Source of the DNA: Epsilonproteobacteria bacterium UBA4036
Lineage (GTDB): Bacteria > Campylobacterota > Campylobacteria > Campylobacterales > Arcobacteraceae
Direction of reading: 5' to 3'
DNA length: 64,000 nucleotides
Assembly (NCBI GenBank): GCA_002382325.1
Contig: DGAG01000007.1
Coordinates: 124,001-188,000 of the forward strand
Numbering within the stretch: the stretch's first letter is position 1; every line of letters starts with the position of its first letter. The notes beneath the pieces were generated by a model, which saw only the letters and a program-made list of their open reading frames with translations, was not told the DNA's origin and did not search any database. Shown here piece after piece: positions 61,500 through 64,000 of this stretch. Both the position numbers and the translations under genes were made by a program.

Positions 61500-62969
61500 T
61501 TATTTATCCTTTTTGTTCTCTAAAGATGATTGGATTTCATATCGGTTTTCTAAACTGTTGATTAAATTGGTCATTAATTCATTGTTTTGAAGGTTTGTTA
61601 ATGTCGCTAACACAGCCTCTTTTTGAGCAGGATTAATCTCTGTAAAACGAACATTGTTGATTTTGTACAATACAATTTTTTCACCCAATTCTATCATTCC
61701 TTTAGGTTCACTGCTTGTAAATAACTTGTTTAAAAACTCTCCGGCTTCATTGGGGTTTAATCCAGGAATTTTATTGACAGAAGCTCGATTGACATAGCCA
61801 AGGTTATCCCCTTTAAAGTTTTTAAGCATCTCTTTGGCTTTTTGTGCAATTTGGATTTGTCGTTCCGTCATTAAATAATCGTTGCTTACCATACTATAAG
61901 CTTCTTTAAACTCAAGAGGTTGTGGTTCAATTTTTTTATTGACTTTGATAATAACATAACGGTCATTGTGTAAAAAAGGCTTTAAGACGTCAGACTCTTT
62001 GGCATTGACAATAGTTTTAATATCCTCTAACGCATATTTAAACTCGTTTTCAAAAACCACTTCTTTTGAAGAGAAAGAGGCTTTCTCTTTTTTTAAGTCA
62101 ATATATTGTTTTAAGGCCTCTTTTTTTGTCTCTTGTAACAAAATCGCTTTTGTTATCTCTTCTTTGGCTTCTTCAAGTGTTTTGATTTTTCCATCGGGCT
62201 TTTTAAAGTCTGTTTTAAACTTTGAGTAATATTCATCAATCTCTTCAGCGGTTACTTCTTTGTTAATTAAATCAACCGTTTGAGTCTCTATTTCATATGA
62301 AGCAGAAGACATATAGCTGTTTTTATTGGCTTCCCAATAGGTTTTTAAGGCACTTTGAGGAACTTCAATATTGAGTGCTTTTGAGTCCAGTATGGTTACA
62401 TTGATATTATCTTCAATAAAAAGCAAGTTTGAAACCAAATCCAATTCTTGATTTGAAGGAGTGATTTTAAAGATGGATTCAATTTTTTGTAACAATAAAT
62501 CTCGTTTTAATGAATTTTCAAAATCCGTAGGATTGGTTCTGTTTTGCATTAAGACTTGGACATAAGTCTCTTTGTCAAATTTCCCCTCTTTTTGAAAAGC
62601 TTGAATTTGGACAAGTTCTTTTACAATATCTTCATTGGTCACATCAAGACCTAACTCATCAGCATAAGACAAAATAAGATTTTTTTGAATCACTAAATTG
62701 TACGCCATATCAGAAAGGTTCAGTTGTTTTGCCACTTCTTGGTTAAATTGTTCTCCAAACATCTTTGCATATTGTTCATACAAATAGCTGTATTCTCTTT
62801 GATACTCATCCAATGAAACTTGTCTGTCTCCTACAACAGCAACTGTTCCTTGCTTTTTGCCATAATCATAAGAACCCCAACCAACAAAACCAGCGCCCAC
62901 AAACGCTATTGTACTGATCCAAATCGTAATTACTAACCATCTTTTGTGTCTTTGCATCCAAGTTATCAT
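61500..62969 (-). CDS. SurA/PpiD-type membrane-anchored chaperone
   Basis: 489 residues. N-terminal MQRHKRWLVITIWISTIAFVGAGFVGWG is a single anchor, followed by a SurA-N-like helical domain (VAVVGDRQVSLDEYQREYSYL, NLSDMAYNLVIQKNLILSYADELGLDVTNEDI) and a parvulin-like periplasmic middle. It helps fold newly exported outer-membrane proteins. It is directly upstream of ftsA with no gap. Confidence 0.85.
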   Translation of the reverse strand: MITWMQRHKRWLVITIWISTIAFVGAGFVGWGSYDYGKKQGTVAVVGDRQVSLDEYQREYSYLYEQYAKMFGEQFNQEVAKQLNLSDMAYNLVIQKNLILSYADELGLDVTNEDIVKELVQIQAFQKEGKFDKETYVQVLMQNRTNPTDFENSLKRDLLLQKIESIFKITPSNQELDLVSNLLFIEDNINVTILDSKALNIEVPQSALKTYWEANKNSYMSSASYEIETQTVDLINKEVTAEEIDEYYSKFKTDFKKPDGKIKTLEEAKEEITKAILLQETKKEALKQYIDLKKEKASFSSKEVVFENEFKYALEDIKTIVNAKESDVLKPFLHNDRYVIIKVNKKIEPQPLEFKEAYSMVSNDYLMTERQIQIAQKAKEMLKNFKGDNLGYVNRASVNKIPGLNPNEAGEFLNKLFTSSEPKGMIELGEKIVLYKINNVRFTEINPAQKEAVLATLTNLQNNELMTNLINSLENRYEIQSSLENKKDK

Positions 62970-63015
62970 TAAATATTATCCTAAATTTTTTCACACATGA
63001 TACTAAAAAAACCTT

Positions 63016-64000
63016 TTAACTAAAGTTAAATTTGTTCTTGAGAATATCATTTATGACAGATTCTCTTTTGGTGGTTTCAATTCTTTTGCACGCACTTTTA
63101 AAGGCCTCTTCTTCTCCTACAATGTGGCACATTTTTTTTGCTCGTGTAATGGCAGTGTACAAAAGTTTTGTGTTGTGCATAATGTAGTGAGAAAAGGTTA
63201 TTGGAATTAAAGCATTATCGTATTCCATACCTTGTGTTTTATGAATGGTTAAACAATACGCTAAACTTAATAATGAGTCTAACATATCAAAATCGTAAAA
63301 TACCACCATATCGTCATTGGGATATAAAACCACACACACATGCTGATCAAAATCAAGTTTAATGATTAGTCCCAATTGTCCATTAAAAACACGTTTTTCA
63401 ATAAATTCATCGGAACCATTTTTATACGATGTCATACTTTGTGATTTCATGTTTTCATTTTTAATATGAATAACCTTATCACTGAGTTTATATTCATACA
63501 GTTTGGTTTTTTTGGATTTTTCTCTTGAAGAGTTAAAGAGTTTTTGCAGTTGGACGTTTAAGTTTTCAACGCCTAAAACCCCTCCTTTCATAGGAGTAAT
63601 AATTTGAAAAAGCGTCAGTGCTTTGGCAATGTTCTTTTCTTTGACTAAACTGTACGTTTCTTGGATATAAGTGCTTGCAATATTTAAAATCGTATGTAAA
63701 ATGCGTTCAGTATTTTCAAAACGCAATTGGGAAAAATTGTGTTGATTTTGCCCATTTTTAGCGGCATAATAATTGTCAATAGAGACATCATAAAACTTAA
63801 AGTCTTCATACTTCTCTTTGTACTGCGGAACTTGCCCTTGTCGTATGTCATTGGCAATAACAGCAATGGCTTGTTGCTCATTTTGTCGATAAATTTTAGT
63901 CAGTTTACAAATGGGAGCCAAAGAGTATTTTATGCAATCGTGTAACACATTTCCTGCACCAATGGCAGGAAGTTGTCCGTCATCACCTACAACGATAAAA
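63016..64000 (-). CDS. RecD/RecD2-like DNA helicase, C-terminal part (partial)
   Basis: The frame runs past the window edge; 328 residues of the C-terminal end are seen. Upstream of the first Met/Val the codons continue as FIVVGDDGQLPAIGAGNVLHDC, the superfamily 1 motif III region. Then come a middle region with FQIITPMKGGVLGVENLN and the end SLAYCLTIHKTQGMEYDNALI and LLYTAITRAKKMCHIVG (motifs V and VI). It resembles RecD2 or a related ATP-dependent exonuclease/helicase; the N-terminus is needed to decide. Confidence 0.85.
   Translation of the reverse strand, partial: FIVVGDDGQLPAIGAGNVLHDCIKYSLAPICKLTKIYRQNEQQAIAVIANDIRQGQVPQYKEKYEDFKFYDVSIDNYYAAKNGQNQHNFSQLRFENTERILHTILNIASTYIQETYSLVKEKNIAKALTLFQIITPMKGGVLGVENLNVQLQKLFNSSREKSKKTKLYEYKLSDKVIHIKNENMKSQSMTSYKNGSDEFIEKRVFNGQLGLIIKLDFDQHVCVVLYPNDDMVVFYDFDMLDSLLSLAYCLTIHKTQGMEYDNALIPITFSHYIMHNTKLLYTAITRAKKMCHIVGEEEAFKSACKRIETTKRESVINDILKNKFNFS

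Overview
This 64-kb window looks like a piece of a Campylobacterota chromosome, most likely an Arcobacter-group organism. The DNA is AT-rich. The evidence is a single-recombinase XerH gene instead of xerC/xerD, the lolA / secA / LolC-E-type permease gene order, a monomeric NADP isocitrate dehydrogenase, HspR beside a CbpA-type DnaJ, and many TTG starts. Most of the window is ordinary core genome. The accessory or unusual parts are a large iron-acquisition region, one probable anti-phage gene next to a tRNA, and several structured intergenic repeats.

Layout. 1-3044: end of lptD, a phosphoribosyltransferase and pnp. 3120-8245: a chemotaxis operon cheY-cheA-cheR-cheD-cheB without cheW or a receptor gene. 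8266-10094: xerH with a dif-like 11-6-11 site just upstream, then two small unknown genes. 10146-16624: M3 peptidase, prmC, a small lipoprotein, an ABC exporter and a Ca2+/Na+ antiporter. 16645-18985: CBS protein, a 289-bp palindromic element, an AbiTii-type gene and tRNA-Ser(GGA). 19063-24686: trxC, a DUF350 protein, rnpB with its own promoter, lolA, secA and a LolC/E permease.

24832-45605 is the iron region. About 15.5 kb is read leftward in at least three units preceded by Fur-box-like sequences. (a) A TonB receptor, DUF4198 protein, PepSY membrane protein, MacA, MacB and a TolC-like lipoprotein, which I read as ferri-siderophore uptake, periplasmic reduction and re-export. (b) tonB. (c) A second TonB receptor fused into one operon with a NitT/TauT-type ABC importer and NnrS. 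A histidine kinase/response regulator pair is divergent from (a). A further leftward operon encodes two unknown proteins, flavodoxin, ExbB, ExbD and a 43-residue HemP.

45712-64000: a YhdP/AsmA-like protein overlapping divergent mltG; icd and mdh; a thioredoxin-fold-like unknown; an MnmC-like oxidoreductase with a rhodanese; a CheY-CheC-kinase signalling unit; cbpA-hspR under a HAIR-type operator; ftsA-ftsZ; a PpiD-like chaperone; and the 3' part of a RecD-like helicase.

The most noteworthy observations are the putative siderophore-recycling operon, the TonB receptor/ABC/NnrS operon with a 173-bp palindrome in its leader, the dif-like site, the 289-bp palindrome beside the AbiTii gene, and two intergenic inverted arrays of degenerate 7-bp repeats that share architecture but not sequence. 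All functional claims rest on reading motifs and context by eye; no database search was run.
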